A stretch of 64,000 bases of DNA, from contig JAOSJV010000001.1 of the NCBI GenBank assembly GCA_027493935.1, positions 2,007,157-2,071,156 of the forward strand. Reading direction: 5' to 3'. Each line of letters starts with the position of its first letter. The stretch's first letter is position 1. A program made the position numbers and the translations under genes. Positions 20,006 through 29,326 of this stretch are shown here, one piece after another. The notes under the pieces were generated by a model. It ran no database searches, was not told where the DNA came from, and saw nothing but the letters and a program-made list of their open reading frames with translations. This DNA comes from Burkholderiales bacterium. Lineage in GTDB: Bacteria > Pseudomonadota > Gammaproteobacteria > Burkholderiales > SG8-39.

Positions 20006-21394
20006 ATGAACGCGGACGAACTTATCATCGATCCGGATCTGATCCGGCGCTTCGACCGCGCCGGGCCGCGGTACACGTCCTACCCCACGGCAGACCGGTT
20101 CGTCGAAGCGTTCGGCGCGGATGCCTACCGCCGCACGCTGGAACAGCGCGCCATCGGCGGCGTCGCGCGAGCGCTTTCATTATACGCCCACCTGCCGTTC
20201 TGCAGCACCATCTGCTACTACTGCGCCTGCAACAAGATCATCACGCGCGACCACGGACGCGCAGGCAAGTACATCCGGTATCTCGCCAAGGAGCTCGGGC
20301 TCGTCACGCAGGCGCTCGGCGGCAGCAAGCGTCTCGAGCAGATGCACTGGGGCGGCGGCACGCCGACCTTCCTGTCGAAGGACGAGCTGCGCGAGCTGAT
20401 GGCGCTCGTGCGCGCGCACTTCGCGCTCGACCCGGACGGCGAGTACTCGATCGAGGTCGATCCGCGCTCGGCCGACGCGCAAACGATCCAGGTTCTGGGC
20501 GAGATCGGGTTCAACCGGCTCTCGGCCGGCGTGCAGGACTTCGATCCGGACGTGCAGCGTGCGGTGAACCGCATCCAGAGCTACGCGCAGACCGCCGAGG
20601 TCGTCGACGCCGCGCGCGAGGCCGGCTTCAAGTCGGTCAACATCGACCTGATCTACGGCCTGCCGAAGCAGACCCCGCGCAGCTTCCACGAGAGCATCAA
20701 CCGGGTGCTGCAGCTCAAGCCGGACCGTATTGCGCTGTACAACTACGCACACCTGCCCACGGCGTTCAAGCCGCAGCGGCGCATCAATGAGGCCGACCTG
20801 CCGAGCGCCGAGACGCGGCTAGACCTGATGATGCTCGCGATCCGGCTGCTGACCGTGGCCGGGTTCCGCTACATCGGCATGGACCACTTCGCGCTGCCGG
20901 CGGACGACCTCGCCGTCGCCCAGCGGCTCGGGACGCTGCATCGCAACTTCCAGGGCTACACGACGCGACCGGAGTGCGACCTGATCGGGATCGGCGTGTC
21001 GGCGATCGGCGCCGTCGGCGCCGCCTACGCGCAGAACGTGAAGACGCTCGACGAGTATTACGACCGGCTCGACCTCGGCGCATTCCCAGTCATGCGCGGC
21101 CTCGAGCTCACCAAAGACGACGTCGTGCGCCGGGCGGTCATCCAGGCGCTGATGTGCAGCTTCGAGGTGTCGATCGAGGCGATCGAGATCAATCATCTGA
21201 TCGACTTCAAGCGCTACTTCGCGCCCGAGCTCGCAGAGCTGCGCGACTACCGGCAACTGGGGCTGGTCGAAGTGACCGACGACTGGATCACGGTGACTCC
21301 GCGCGGCCGCCTGCTGGTGCGCGCGGTGTGCATGATCTTCGACTACCATCTGCGCACGGCGCAGGCGCGCGCGCGCTACTCGAAGGTCATCTGA
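20006..21394 (+). CDS. hemN: Oxygen-independent coproporphyrinogen III dehydrogenase (HemN)
   Basis: 462 aa radical-SAM enzyme that converts coproporphyrinogen III to protoporphyrinogen IX without oxygen, feeding heme to the cbb3 oxidase. The cluster motif is C66-x3-C70-x2-C73-x-C75 (CSTICYYCAC), which includes the fourth cysteine typical of true HemN rather than HemW. The HemN-specific N-terminus RFDRAGPRYTSYPTADRF is present, and GGGTPTFL follows. Divergent from fnr. The length equals that of E. coli HemN. Confidence 0.96.
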   Translation: MNADELIIDPDLIRRFDRAGPRYTSYPTADRFVEAFGADAYRRTLEQRAIGGVARALSLYAHLPFCSTICYYCACNKIITRDHGRAGKYIRYLAKELGLVTQALGGSKRLEQMHWGGGTPTFLSKDELRELMALVRAHFALDPDGEYSIEVDPRSADAQTIQVLGEIGFNRLSAGVQDFDPDVQRAVNRIQSYAQTAEVVDAAREAGFKSVNIDLIYGLPKQTPRSFHESINRVLQLKPDRIALYNYAHLPTAFKPQRRINEADLPSAETRLDLMMLAIRLLTVAGFRYIGMDHFALPADDLAVAQRLGTLHRNFQGYTTRPECDLIGIGVSAIGAVGAAYAQNVKTLDEYYDRLDLGAFPVMRGLELTKDDVVRRAVIQALMCSFEVSIEAIEINHLIDFKRYFAPELAELRDYRQLGLVEVTDDWITVTPRGRLLVRAVCMIFDYHLRTAQARARYSKVI

Positions 21395-21400
21395 CCGCCC

Positions 21401-22156
21401 ATGGATTCGTCCCTGCTCGCGGCGTTCCTCGTCGGGCTCGCCGGGGGCGTCCATTGCGTGGGCATGTGCGGCGGCATCGTGGCCGCCGTCGCCCTGCGCC
21501 GTTGCGGCGCACGGGCGATGGCCACCGGCATGGGCGCGCTCGCGGTTCATGAGCCGGCACTCGCGAGCCAGTCGCTGTTCCATCTCGCGTTCAACGCCGG
21601 GCGGGTGGCGAGCTACGCGGCTGCAGGTGCGGGCGTGGGCGCGATCGGCTCGCTCGGGCTGCTGCTCGATACCGCCGCGCCGGTGCAGCTCGCGCTGCGG
21701 GTGGCGGCAAGCGGGCTGATCGTCCTGCTCGGGCTGCACGTCGCCGGAGTCGGAAGCATGGTCATATCATCGCTCGAGGGCGCGGGCGCCCGGCTCTGGC
21801 GCGGGGTGCGCCTGATCGGACGCGGGGTGTTTCCGCCCGACACGCCGACCAAGGCGCTTGCTGCCGGAGCGGTGTGGGGCTGGCTGCCGTGCGGCCTGGT
21901 GTACGGCATGCTCGCGACCGCGCTCGTGGGCGGAAGCGCGGAGCGCGGCGCCGTCATCATGCTCGCGTTCGGGCTCGGCACGCTGCCGAACCTGATCGCG
22001 GCGGGACTGCTCGCCGACCGGCTTCGGCAGGCGATCGAGCGGCCGGGTCTGCGGCGCACTGCCGGCGTCGCGATCGCCGCGCTCGGCATCATCGCGCTCG
22101 TGCAGACGCCGGGGCTGGGCGCCCGACTGCGCGAAGGGCTGCTCTGCCTGACGTGA
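21401..22156 (+). CDS. TauE/SafE-like (UreH/DsbD_2-type) membrane protein
   Basis: 251 aa with about six TM helices. It begins with LVGLAGGVHCVGMCGGIV, the conserved HC-GMCGG motif of the sulfite exporter TauE/SafE family found next to cco genes in many beta- and gammaproteobacteria. A role in copper or heme handling for cbb3 oxidase has been proposed for such neighbours, and here that is inference. It starts 6 bp after hemN. Confidence 0.87.
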   Translation: MDSSLLAAFLVGLAGGVHCVGMCGGIVAAVALRRCGARAMATGMGALAVHEPALASQSLFHLAFNAGRVASYAAAGAGVGAIGSLGLLLDTAAPVQLALRVAASGLIVLLGLHVAGVGSMVISSLEGAGARLWRGVRLIGRGVFPPDTPTKALAAGAVWGWLPCGLVYGMLATALVGGSAERGAVIMLAFGLGTLPNLIAAGLLADRLRQAIERPGLRRTAGVAIAALGIIALVQTPGLGARLREGLLCLT

Positions 22157-22175
22157 TCTCGGGACGGCGCAGGGG

Positions 22176-22250
22176 TGGTGGGCGGTGCAGGGTTCGAACC
22201 TGCGACCCCTGCCGTGTGAAGACAGTGCTCTACCGCTGAGCTAACCGCCC
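22176..22250 (-). tRNA. tRNA-Val (CAC)
   Basis: A 75-nt cloverleaf with encoded CCA. The acceptor GGGCGGT pairs with ACCGCCC, and the anticodon arm CTGTC-TTCACAC-GGCAG gives anticodon CAC, which reads GTG. It lies alone on the minus strand between the TauE-like gene and ald. Confidence 0.95.
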
Positions 22251-22320
22251 CCCGTGGGGAGGGCGAATTTAACCACAGGCGGCCGCGCCCGGTCAACGCG
22301 CGCGGCCGGCGGAGGAGTTG

Positions 22321-23444
22321 GTGATCGTCGGCGTTCCACGGGAGATCAAGACGCACGAGTACCGCGTCGGGCTGGTGCCTTCGAGCGTGCGCGAGCTCGT
22401 CGCGCGCGGGCACGAAGTGATCGCCGAACGTGGTGCCGGCGCGGGCGTCGGCGCGTCGGACGACGTGTACCGCTCGGCGGGTGCCCGGGTGGTGGAACGG
22501 GCGGAAGAGGTCTTCGCCGCGGCCGACCTCCTCGTGAAGGTGAAGGAGCCGCAGCCCGCCGAGCGCAAACTGCTGCGTCCCGGACAGGTGCTCTTCACGT
22601 ATCTGCATCTCGCGCCGGATCCCGAGCAGGCGCGTGACCTCGTCGCGTCCGGGTTGCATCGCCATCGCCTACGAGACGGTCACCTCGGCGACCGGCGCAC
22701 TGCCGCTGTTGACCCCCATGTCGGAGGTCGCCGGGCGCATGGCGATCCAGGTCGGCATGCATTACCTCGAGCGCCCGCACGGCGGTTCCGGAGTCCTGCT
22801 GCCCGGCGTGCCCGGCGTGGCGCCCGGGAAAGTCACCATTCTCGGCGCGGGCGTCGTCGGCGCGAACGCCGCTCGCCTTGCGGCGGGCGTCGGGGCACGG
22901 GTGACGGTCCTGAACCGCTCGTCCGAACCGCTGCGGCGGCTCGACGCGCCGCCTCGGCGGGCGCGTCGAGACAGGCCTCGCGACGCGTGACGCGATCGAG
23001 GAGCACGTTGCCGGCGCGGACGTCGTCGTCGGCGCGGTGCTGGTGGCCGGCGCGCGGGCGCCGCGGCTGGTCACGAGGACGCTCGTCGAGCGCATGCGCG
23101 CCGGGTCGGTCATCGTCGACGTCGCCATCGACCAGGGCGGCTGCGCGGAGACCTCGCGGCCGACGACGCATGCGGATCCGGTGTACGTCGTCGCCGGGGT
23201 GACGCACTACTGCGTCGCCAACATGCCGGGCGCCGTGCCGCGCACCTCGGCCGCCGCGCTCAACAACGCGACGCTGCCGTTCGTGCTAGCGCTCGCCGAG
23301 CGCGGCTGGCGCGCCGCGCTCGAGGACGATCCGCACCTGCGCAACGGCCTCAACGTCTGCCGCGGAAAGATCACGCACGCGGCCGTTGCCGAGGCGCTCG
23401 GCGAGCGCCTCACCGACGCGCGCGCCGCGCTCGCCGCCGGCTAG
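22321..23444 (+). CDS. ald: Alanine dehydrogenase, two frameshifts
   Basis: About 374 aa when repaired, cytoplasmic. NAD-dependent interconversion of L-alanine and pyruvate. The start GTG at 22321 gives [20 protein letters not shown], which matches the family N-terminus, after a GGAGGAG ribosome site. Blocks seen are [18 protein letters not shown], the catalytic-site region YETV, the NAD-binding [13 protein letters not shown], and [18 protein letters not shown]. The frame shifts at about 22654 (extra T in GGGTTGC, expected [11 protein letters not shown]) and at about 22950 (expected [17 protein letters not shown]). Both sides of each break are well conserved, so I treat the gene as intact with sequence errors. 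Confidence 0.9.
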
Positions 23445-23684
23445 GCGATCGGCGTCTCGCGTCCCCGCGAGAGACTCGGCCCTGGCTTGGTGGCCCCCCG
23501 TGGACGCGGGGCTCCAGGAAGTGGCTGGGCGCGCTCGTGCCGGATCACCGCTTTGCGGCGGGCTCCCCGAGAACGCGTCCCGCGGGAATGGCAGCCTGCC
23601 GCCGCGGCTCCTCGGACGGAGCACAGCGCGGCGCGGGGCAGCGCGCATGACGTAGAATTCGCGCTCCTCCGACCGCACCGCGCC

Positions 23685-25100
23685 ATGATCCGCACGCGCT
23701 TCGCACCCAGTCCCACCGGCTACCTGCACATCGGCGGCGCGCGCACCGCGCTCTTCGCGTGGGCCTATGCGCGCCGCCATCGGGGCCAGTTTTTCCTGCG
23801 CATCGAGGACACCGATCTCGAGCGCTCGACCGAGGCGTCGGTGCAGGCGATTCTGGACGGCATGGCGTGGCTCGGGCTCGAGAGCGACCGCGACTATCAC
23901 TCGAGCGGGGGCATGCCGATGCGCCAGATGGCGCGTCTCGCGCGCTACCGCGAGGCGGCCGACCGGCTGGTGTCGGCGGGGCGCGCCTACCCGTGCTACG
24001 CGACGAAGGAGGAGCTCGACGCGATGCGCGAGGCTCAGCGCGCGCGCGGCGAGAAGCCGCGCTACGACGGTCGCTGGCGGCCGGAGAACGCGCGCGGCCG
24101 GACGCCGCCGGCCGGCGTGCCCCCGGTGATCCGCTTCCGTAATCCCGACGAGGGCACGGTGGGCTGGGTGGATCTCGTCAAAGGCCCGATCGAGATCGCG
24201 AACGCCGAGCTCGACGATCTGGTCATCCTGCGCGCCGACGGCGTGCCGACCTACAACTTCGGCGTCGTCATCGACGACCTCGACATGGCGATCACGCATG
24301 TGATCCGCGGCGACGATCACGTCAACAACACGCCGCGCCAGATCAACATCTACGACGCGCTCGGCACGCCGCTGCCGCGCTTTGCGCACGTGCCGATGAT
24401 CCTCGGCGCGGACGGCGAGCGTCTGTCCAAGCGGCACGGCGCCGTCAGCGTGATGCAGTACAAGGAGGAGGGCTACCTCGCCGACGCGCTGGTGAACTAC
24501 CTCGCGCGGCTCGGCTGGTCGCACGGCGATGACGAGATCTTCTCGCGCGAGCAGCTGGTGGCGTGGTTCGACCTCGAGCACATCAGCCGCTCGCCGGCGC
24601 AATTCAACCCGGAGAAGCTCGCGTGGCTGAACGGGCAGTACATCAAGGCGGCGGCGGCGGAGCGCCTGGCGGCGGACGTCGCGCCGCGCATCGCCGCCGA
24701 CGGCGGCCGCGTGGAGGAGGGGCCGCCGCTCGTGGAGGTCGTGGCGCTCCTCAAGGACCGCACTCTCACGCTCGCCGAGCTCGCCGACGCCGCCATGATG
24801 TTCTACGGCGACGTCCATCCCAGCGATGCGCTGCTCGCCGCTCACGTGACCGACGCCATCCGCCCGGCGCTCGCCGCGCTTGCCGAGGCCTTCGCCGCGC
24901 TGCCTGAGTGGCGCGCGGACGCGATCGGCGCGGCGTTCGAGGGCGTGCTGAAGCGTCACCAGCTCAAGATGCCGAAGCTCGCGGTCCCGGTGCGCGTAGC
25001 GGTGTTCGGCCTCGCGCAGACGCCGTCGATCTACCCGGTGCTCGCGCTGGCCGGGCGAGAGCGGGTGGTGGGGCGGCTGCGCCGCTACGCGGCGGCGTGA
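23685..25100 (+). CDS. gltX: Glutamyl-tRNA synthetase
   Basis: 471 aa class I aminoacyl-tRNA synthetase that charges tRNA-Glu. The HIGH motif is HIGG at residues 15-18 ([14 protein letters not shown]), and the KMSKS-equivalent is LSKRHG near residue 248. The length is normal for bacterial GltX. ATG 23685 is chosen as the conserved [12 protein letters not shown] start, although the open frame extends upstream. tRNA-Ala and tRNA-Glu follow directly downstream. Confidence 0.97.
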   Translation: MIRTRFAPSPTGYLHIGGARTALFAWAYARRHRGQFFLRIEDTDLERSTEASVQAILDGMAWLGLESDRDYHSSGGMPMRQMARLARYREAADRLVSAGRAYPCYATKEELDAMREAQRARGEKPRYDGRWRPENARGRTPPAGVPPVIRFRNPDEGTVGWVDLVKGPIEIANAELDDLVILRADGVPTYNFGVVIDDLDMAITHVIRGDDHVNNTPRQINIYDALGTPLPRFAHVPMILGADGERLSKRHGAVSVMQYKEEGYLADALVNYLARLGWSHGDDEIFSREQLVAWFDLEHISRSPAQFNPEKLAWLNGQYIKAAAAERLAADVAPRIAADGGRVEEGPPLVEVVALLKDRTLTLAELADAAMMFYGDVHPSDALLAAHVTDAIRPALAALAEAFAALPEWRADAIGAAFEGVLKRHQLKMPKLAVPVRVAVFGLAQTPSIYPVLALAGRERVVGRLRRYAAA

Positions 25101-25112
25101 GCCGGCGCGGCT

Positions 25113-25142
25113 TTGCACTCCCCGCGGAGCCCCGGTATAATT
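25113..25142 (+). promoter_or_regulatory. Sigma-70 promoter for tRNA-Ala(GGC)/tRNA-Glu
   Basis: TTTGCA (25113-25118) and a perfect TATAAT (25137-25142), spaced 18 bp apart and 14 bp before the mature tRNA-Ala start. It is a good stable-RNA promoter. Confidence 0.65.
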
Positions 25143-25156
25143 CGCCGCTCGCGGTT

Positions 25157-25232
<76 letters not shown>

Positions 25233-25283
25233 GCCAACCTTTTCGGGCCCCCGTCCCATGTGGGGACCCGCAGCCGTCCGGAA

Positions 25284-25359
25284 GTCCCCATCGTCTAGAG
25301 GCCTAGGACATCGCCCTTTCACGGCGCAAACCGGGGTTCGAATCCCCGTGGGGACGCCA
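25284..25359 (+). tRNA. tRNA-Glu (TTC)
   Basis: A 76-nt cloverleaf with CCA. The acceptor GTCCCCA pairs with TGGGGAC, the anticodon loop is CTTTCAC (anticodon TTC), and the T-arm is CGGGGTTCGAATCCCCG. Its 3' half is overlapped on the other strand by the end of a recombinase remnant. Confidence 0.96.
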
Positions 25360-26110
25360 GCGTATCCCCGGTGCTGATCCGGTAGTGGATTCGGTACTCG
25401 GCGGCCGCTCCATCCAGCTCCATCCGCTCGATCAGCCTGGTCAGGAAGTCCTTCATCGCCTCGCGGTCGAGGCTTTCCAGGTGTTCCGCGAGCCCGTCGA
25501 GGATACGTCGCACGTCGGGTGCGGAGATCGTCCGCAGCGCCTCAGCGACGCGCTTCTCGGCTTCGGCTTCGTCCAGCTCGGCCAGTAGCGATTCGCGCTC
25601 GGCCTCACGCATCTGCTCGAAGAACGCCCGCGGCGCATCGCATTCGGCGGCGAGCTCGCCCATCCGATGGATGCGTGCGTTCAGGGCGTTCACGCGTTCG
25701 CGGAGTGGTCGAACGGTGTCAGATTGGGACGGGGCCGAGATTCGGCGGGCTTCGGCGACCAGATCCTCGATGAAAACGTCCGAGCGGAGGTCATCGACCA
25801 CGCGCGCTACGACCGCCTGCTCGAGCGACTCGTGGAGGATCCTCTTTCCCTTGGCGAGGCGATAAAACCTGCCGCCGTTTCCGTGCCACGCCGCCCCGTT
25901 TGGAGCCCGCAAGAGCCCGGAGAGCAGATAGCTGGCGGGACGCCGTCGCGTGCTGGGTCGCCCCGCTTCCAATCGCGCGAGGATCGCCTCGGCCTCTTCG
26001 GTCGAGATCACCGGTTCGTGCGTGTCGTACTGCACGAGCCACTCGGCGCGCGGCGGGACTCCCGCATCCGTCGTGTCGACGCTAGCCGCCGAAATGCAGC
26101 GTATATTCAA
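25319..26110 (-). pseudogene. Serine recombinase remnant (C-terminal part only) running into tRNA-Glu
   Basis: 263 codons. The part from about residue 18 on resembles the C-terminal half of large serine recombinases: EWLVQYDTHEPVIS (end of the Recombinase domain), YLLSGLLR opening the zinc-ribbon region, then a long charged coiled-coil-like stretch (RERVNALNARIHRMGELAAE). The catalytic resolvase domain is absent: upstream DNA past about 26065 codes for something else. The zinc-ribbon region has no CxxC pair. The last residues (SPRGFEPRFAP) are simply the antisense of the tRNA-Glu 3' end, and the stop lies in its anticodon loop. A truncated, non-functional integrase beside its likely former attachment site is my reading. 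Confidence 0.75.
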
Positions 26111-26252
26111 CGACAGTGAGGTGCTAGCGCGCTTGGCACCGATCGGCTACCAGCCTGGCACCTCAGGGCCAGGGCCGCTCGCAGCCACGATCGCCCGGGA
26201 CCTCCGTAAGTGGGAAAACGTTGTGCGCGACGCGGGCATCGAACCGCAGTAA
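26055..26252 (+). pseudogene. Fragment of a Bug/TctC-type substrate-binding receptor (C-terminus)
   Basis: The frame GTPASVVSTLAAEMQRIF... ending RDLRKWENVVRDAGIEPQ followed by TAA matches the C-terminal about 65 residues of tripartite tricarboxylate transporter receptors, a family greatly expanded in Betaproteobacteria. The rest of the roughly 320-aa protein is missing, because the opposite strand immediately upstream codes for the recombinase remnant. A broken leftover at a recombination junction. Confidence 0.75.
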
Positions 26253-26341
26253 GCGCTCCCCGGGAATGCCGGGGAATGCTTAGCTTTCCACGCGTGGCCG
26301 CGAACTCGGCGGCCAGCCGCAGCTCGCGACGGGCGGTCTAG

Positions 26342-26554
26342 GTGAGGCCGGTCCTGCTTGGCCACCGCAACGAGAAGATCACCACGCACTACTCGATGCC
26401 GCGCCTGCACGAGCTTCGCGAGTCCGCGGAACGCGTGGTACAGGTGAAGCCGCTCACGCGTTTGGACCTTCTCCACGGCTACGGCGGCACCGGGTCCGGG
26501 TCGCACCATGGGCCACCCTTCTTCTCTCCAACTTCCTGCTCCGCGAGCACGTAG
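26342..26554 (+). pseudogene. Tyrosine recombinase (integrase) C-terminal fragment
   Basis: The segment VLLGHRNEKITTHYSMPRLHELRESAERV matches the end of the catalytic domain of phage-type integrases, including the LLGH box and the tyrosine in HYS that would be the nucleophile. An in-frame TAG lies immediately before it, and no further integrase sequence is seen upstream. Residues after about 26460 overlap the nuclease pseudogene on the other strand and are not meaningful. A second recombinase relic next to tRNA-Glu. Confidence 0.65.
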
Positions 26555-26948
26555 TGCTCCCGGTCCCCCGGCGACGGCTCACGCGCGTACTCGTGATACC
26601 ACCACGCCATGCCGTCCCGGATCTGCTCAAGCCCTGCGTCGCGCGAGCTGTCGAGTACCTTGCGGACCTCGCCGCCGTAGCGATCGCGCTTTCCGCACTC
26701 GGCGCGGACGTTCCGACCGAGGACGAGCGAGGCTAGATGCTGCCGCGAGCGGTCGCCGAATGGCTGGCCGTTCTCGGGGCGTCGATTCCGGCCACGCGGA
26801 CGTTATGCTGCCTCTTGTCGCGGTCAAGTACCGTGACGGTATCGCCGTCGGTGACGCCCACAACGCGGCCCTCGACGACTCACGACTCGGCAAGCGCGGG
26901 TCGAAGTCCGAGGACTAGAAGCGCCAGCAGGAGGAGAAAATGGCGCAT
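26479..26948 (-). pseudogene. Thermonuclease-family (SNase-like) secreted nuclease, disrupted
   Basis: Read from ATG 26948 there is a signal peptide (MRHFLLLLALLVLGLRPALA), then ES, then an in-frame TGA where Trp is expected, then VVEGRVVGVTDGDTVTVLD and VRVAGIDAP, the staphylococcal-nuclease core with the catalytic Asp region. A one-base loss near 26773 breaks the frame. In the next frame it continues with GDRSRQHLASLVLGRNVRAE, KRDRYGGEVRK and GMAWWYHEYAREP, and ends DPDPVPP before TAG at 26479. SNase-like proteins of this size (about 155 aa) are often carried on integrative elements. With a nonsense codon and a frameshift I call it a pseudogene, though base errors could explain both. Confidence 0.7.
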
Positions 26949-27248
26949 CCCGCGTAGTGAAGTGCTTCCAAGAATCAAGCGTCCGAGATTGTGGCCCATT
27001 GGGATTTCCGGAGCGAGAGCGTGGAACGGGCACGGCGCTCGATCAGGGAGCGGCGCGGCGCGTACGCGGTCGGTCGCGAAGCGGGAGCGCTGCTCCCCCA
27101 GCCGGTGCGCTTACAACGTGGCGAAGCGCGCTGCGCACCGCAATATGTCTTTCGGCCGAGAGCGCGCGAGACGCTCGCGGTCTTGCACTGCGGCAGCGCG
27201 CGGCGTGCGGCGGTTTGCGCTGCGCGCGTCGCCGGCGGTGCGCGTCGC

Positions 27249-27277
27249 TTGACAGGCGCGGCGCGCGGACGCATAGT
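27249..27277 (+). promoter_or_regulatory. Sigma-70 promoter of the PQQ-type dehydrogenase gene
   Basis: TTGACA (27249-27254), a 17-bp spacer, then CATAGT (27272-27277), placed 34 bp before the ATG at 27311. The rest of 26949-27248 holds no gene I can support. Confidence 0.6.
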
Positions 27278-27310
27278 CGCGCGCGTCTCCCCGGAGTCCA
27301 CCGCCTCGCG

Positions 27311-28534
27311 ATGCGCTGCACGCTGCTACGGCCGGTCGGTTTCGTGGCGGCCGCGCTCGTCGCGCTGCCGTGCGCGGCGCTGGATGCGACGCTCGTCGCC
27401 TCGGGCTTCAACGTCCCGGTGTTCCTGACCGCGCCGGCCGGCGATGCGCGGCTCTTCGTGGTCGAGAAAGGCGGCACGATCAAGCTGCTCTCGGGCGGTG
27501 TCGCCTCGACCTACCTCGACCTCTCCGGCCTCGTCGACACGAGCGGCGAGCGGGGGCTTCTCGGTCTCGCGTTCGACCCGGCGTTCGGGACGAACGGCCG
27601 GCTGTTCGTGAACTACATCGACAAGACGAGCAAGGATACGGTGGTCGCGATGTACACCGCCTCGAGCGCCTCGGCGGACACGGCCGACCCGGCGAGCGGC
27701 AAGACGATCCTCACGATCGATCAGTCGGCGGACCAGGCGATTCACAAGGCGGGCTGGATCGGCTTCCGCCCGGGCGAGCCCGGCAACCTCTACATCGCGA
27801 GTGGCGACGGCGGGCCCGGCAACGACCCGTCGAACAACGCGCAGAACCTCGCCTCGAACCTTGGCAAAATCCTGCGCGTGACGCCGCAGGCCGGCGGCGG
27901 CTATACCGTGCCCGCGGACAACCCGTTCGTCGGCGCGGCCGGCAACGTCGAGATTTGGGCCTACGGGCTGCGCAACCCGTACCGCAACAGCTTCGACCGG
28001 CAGAGCGGTGACTTCTGGATCGCGGACGTCGGGGAGGATCTGCGCGAGGAGCTGAACTTCGAGGCGGCGGACTTCGCCGGCGGCGCGAACTACGGCTGGC
28101 GCGCGCGCGAGGGCTCGGTCGACAACCCGAACGTGGGCGATTCGGCGCCCGTGGGCGCGGTCGATCCATTCTACGAGTATGCCCAAGTCGGCGGCGGTCG
28201 CGCGATCATCGGCGGCTACGTGTACCGTGGTGGCGCGGTGGAGGGCCTGGACGGCACCTACTTCTTCGGCGACTTCGTCACCGGACAGGTGTTCTCGGCG
28301 CGCAAGAGCGGCGCGAGCTTCGTGGACGTAATAGATCGCACCGCCGAGCTCGGCAACCCGTTGGGCGCGTGGCAGCTCGCGTCGTTCGGCGAGGACGGCT
28401 ACGGCGGGCTCTACGCGGTGGCGCGCAACGGCAACATCTACCAGATCGCGGCGGGCGTGCCCGAACCCTCGACCTACGCGCTGATGCTTGCGGGCCTGGC
28501 TTTGCTCGGCTGGATGGCACGGCGGAGGGGTTGA
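27311..28534 (+). CDS. PQQ-dependent sugar (glucose/sorbosone) dehydrogenase-like protein with PEP-CTERM anchor
   Basis: 407 aa, exported. A signal peptide (about 1-23, LLRPVGFVAAALVALPCAA) is followed by a beta-propeller of the GSDH family with GERGLLGLAFDPAF, NLYIASGDGGPGND, GLRNPYRNSFD and NYGWRAREG. It ends in a PEP-CTERM tail: VPEPSTYAL, a hydrophobic helix, then ARRRG. PEP-CTERM proteins are sorted and cleaved by exosortase, usually in exopolysaccharide-producing cells, and no exosortase gene lies in this window. The substrate is unknown. ATG 27311 is chosen because the signal peptide starts there, although the open frame runs further upstream. Confidence 0.9.
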   Translation: MRCTLLRPVGFVAAALVALPCAALDATLVASGFNVPVFLTAPAGDARLFVVEKGGTIKLLSGGVASTYLDLSGLVDTSGERGLLGLAFDPAFGTNGRLFVNYIDKTSKDTVVAMYTASSASADTADPASGKTILTIDQSADQAIHKAGWIGFRPGEPGNLYIASGDGGPGNDPSNNAQNLASNLGKILRVTPQAGGGYTVPADNPFVGAAGNVEIWAYGLRNPYRNSFDRQSGDFWIADVGEDLREELNFEAADFAGGANYGWRAREGSVDNPNVGDSAPVGAVDPFYEYAQVGGGRAIIGGYVYRGGAVEGLDGTYFFGDFVTGQVFSARKSGASFVDVIDRTAELGNPLGAWQLASFGEDGYGGLYAVARNGNIYQIAAGVPEPSTYALMLAGLALLGWMARRRG

Positions 28535-28806
28535 CCGGCGAATTCTTCTCGAGCTTCGCCCTGGTGCCGCAGAACTCGGCGCAGCTCCCGAAGCGTCTCC
28601 CGCGTACCGCCCTTGTAGGCGTTCCGGCTAACTCGCGCCTTCCCCGCCGGCGTCGTCGGCCCCGTGGATCTTTCCCACGGGCGCCATCGCTGGATCAGCT
28701 GCCGCTGCCGTGCCCGCCGTTCTGGTGTCCAGCCGTTGGCCATCCCGAGTTTCCCAAAGTCTGTCCTGCCCGATTTCGGTCTCCCGCGCACCATTGGCCT
28801 GTCCAT
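28474..28806 (-). CDS. Conserved small basic protein, unknown function
   Basis: 110 aa. It contains GWTPERRARQRQLIQRWRPWERSTGPTTPAGKARVSRNAYKGG in pieces, a pattern I associate with small uncharacterised proteobacterial proteins. It is basic, with no membrane segment. The 3' end overlaps the end of the PEP-CTERM gene by 61 bp tail to tail, and the last 20 residues may not be conserved. No function can be given. Confidence 0.6.
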   Translation of the reverse strand: MDRPMVRGRPKSGRTDFGKLGMANGWTPERRARQRQLIQRWRPWERSTGPTTPAGKARVSRNAYKGGTRETLRELRRVLRHQGEAREEFAGQPLRRAIQPSKARPASISA

Positions 28807-28846
28807 GGAGTACGCAGAACCCCGCGGGTTCGGCGAGCGAAGTCCG

Positions 28847-29326
28847 TCAGACGGCAGTGCCTCCGACGCGACCGCCGGCCAGCAGGTATAGCCCCGCGAG
28901 CACGAGCGCCAGGCCGGCGAGCCGGCCGAGGTCGGTGCTCACCGGGTTGAACAGCGCCGGCAGCGCACTCGCAAGCAGCGCCGAGAGCAGGAACACGAAC
29001 ACGCTCGAGGTCGCGTAGATCACCGGCGGCAGACCGGGGTTCGGCGCGAGTGTGACCGCCTGGAAGAGCAGCCCGTTTGCGGCTGCGCCGATGGTGAGAC
29101 CGATCGCGAGGATGCCCACCACCGCAGTTGCCTGCGGCACGACGGCTGCAGGACCGCGGGTCGTCAGCAGGTAGAGCGCGATCGCCACCGCCGTGCCGCC
29201 GAAGTACCAGACGACGAAGGCGAGCGGATCGACGCCGAAATTCTTGCGAAAGAACGGGATGGCGACGAAAGTCGGGACGATGACCGCGGTGGCGATGATC
29301 GACTTTGCGAACCAGGGCTCCGTCAT
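28847..29326 (-). CDS. Small multi-spanning membrane protein, EamA/DMT-like half transporter
   Basis: 159 aa with about five TM helices and a hydrophobic profile like one half of an EamA drug/metabolite transporter (for example LLFQAVTLAPNPGLPPVIYATSSVFVFLLSALL). It is short for a full transporter, so it may work as a dimer in the SMR/EamA manner. AAGGAG lies upstream of the ATG. The substrate is unknown. Confidence 0.75.
   Translation of the reverse strand: MTEPWFAKSIIATAVIVPTFVAIPFFRKNFGVDPLAFVVWYFGGTAVAIALYLLTTRGPAAVVPQATAVVGILAIGLTIGAAANGLLFQAVTLAPNPGLPPVIYATSSVFVFLLSALLASALPALFNPVSTDLGRLAGLALVLAGLYLLAGGRVGGTAV

Noticed and set aside
25950..26252. 100-aa ORF as a real gene
   Set aside because: Only the last 65 residues are protein-like (TctC tail); the first part is antisense to the recombinase remnant.
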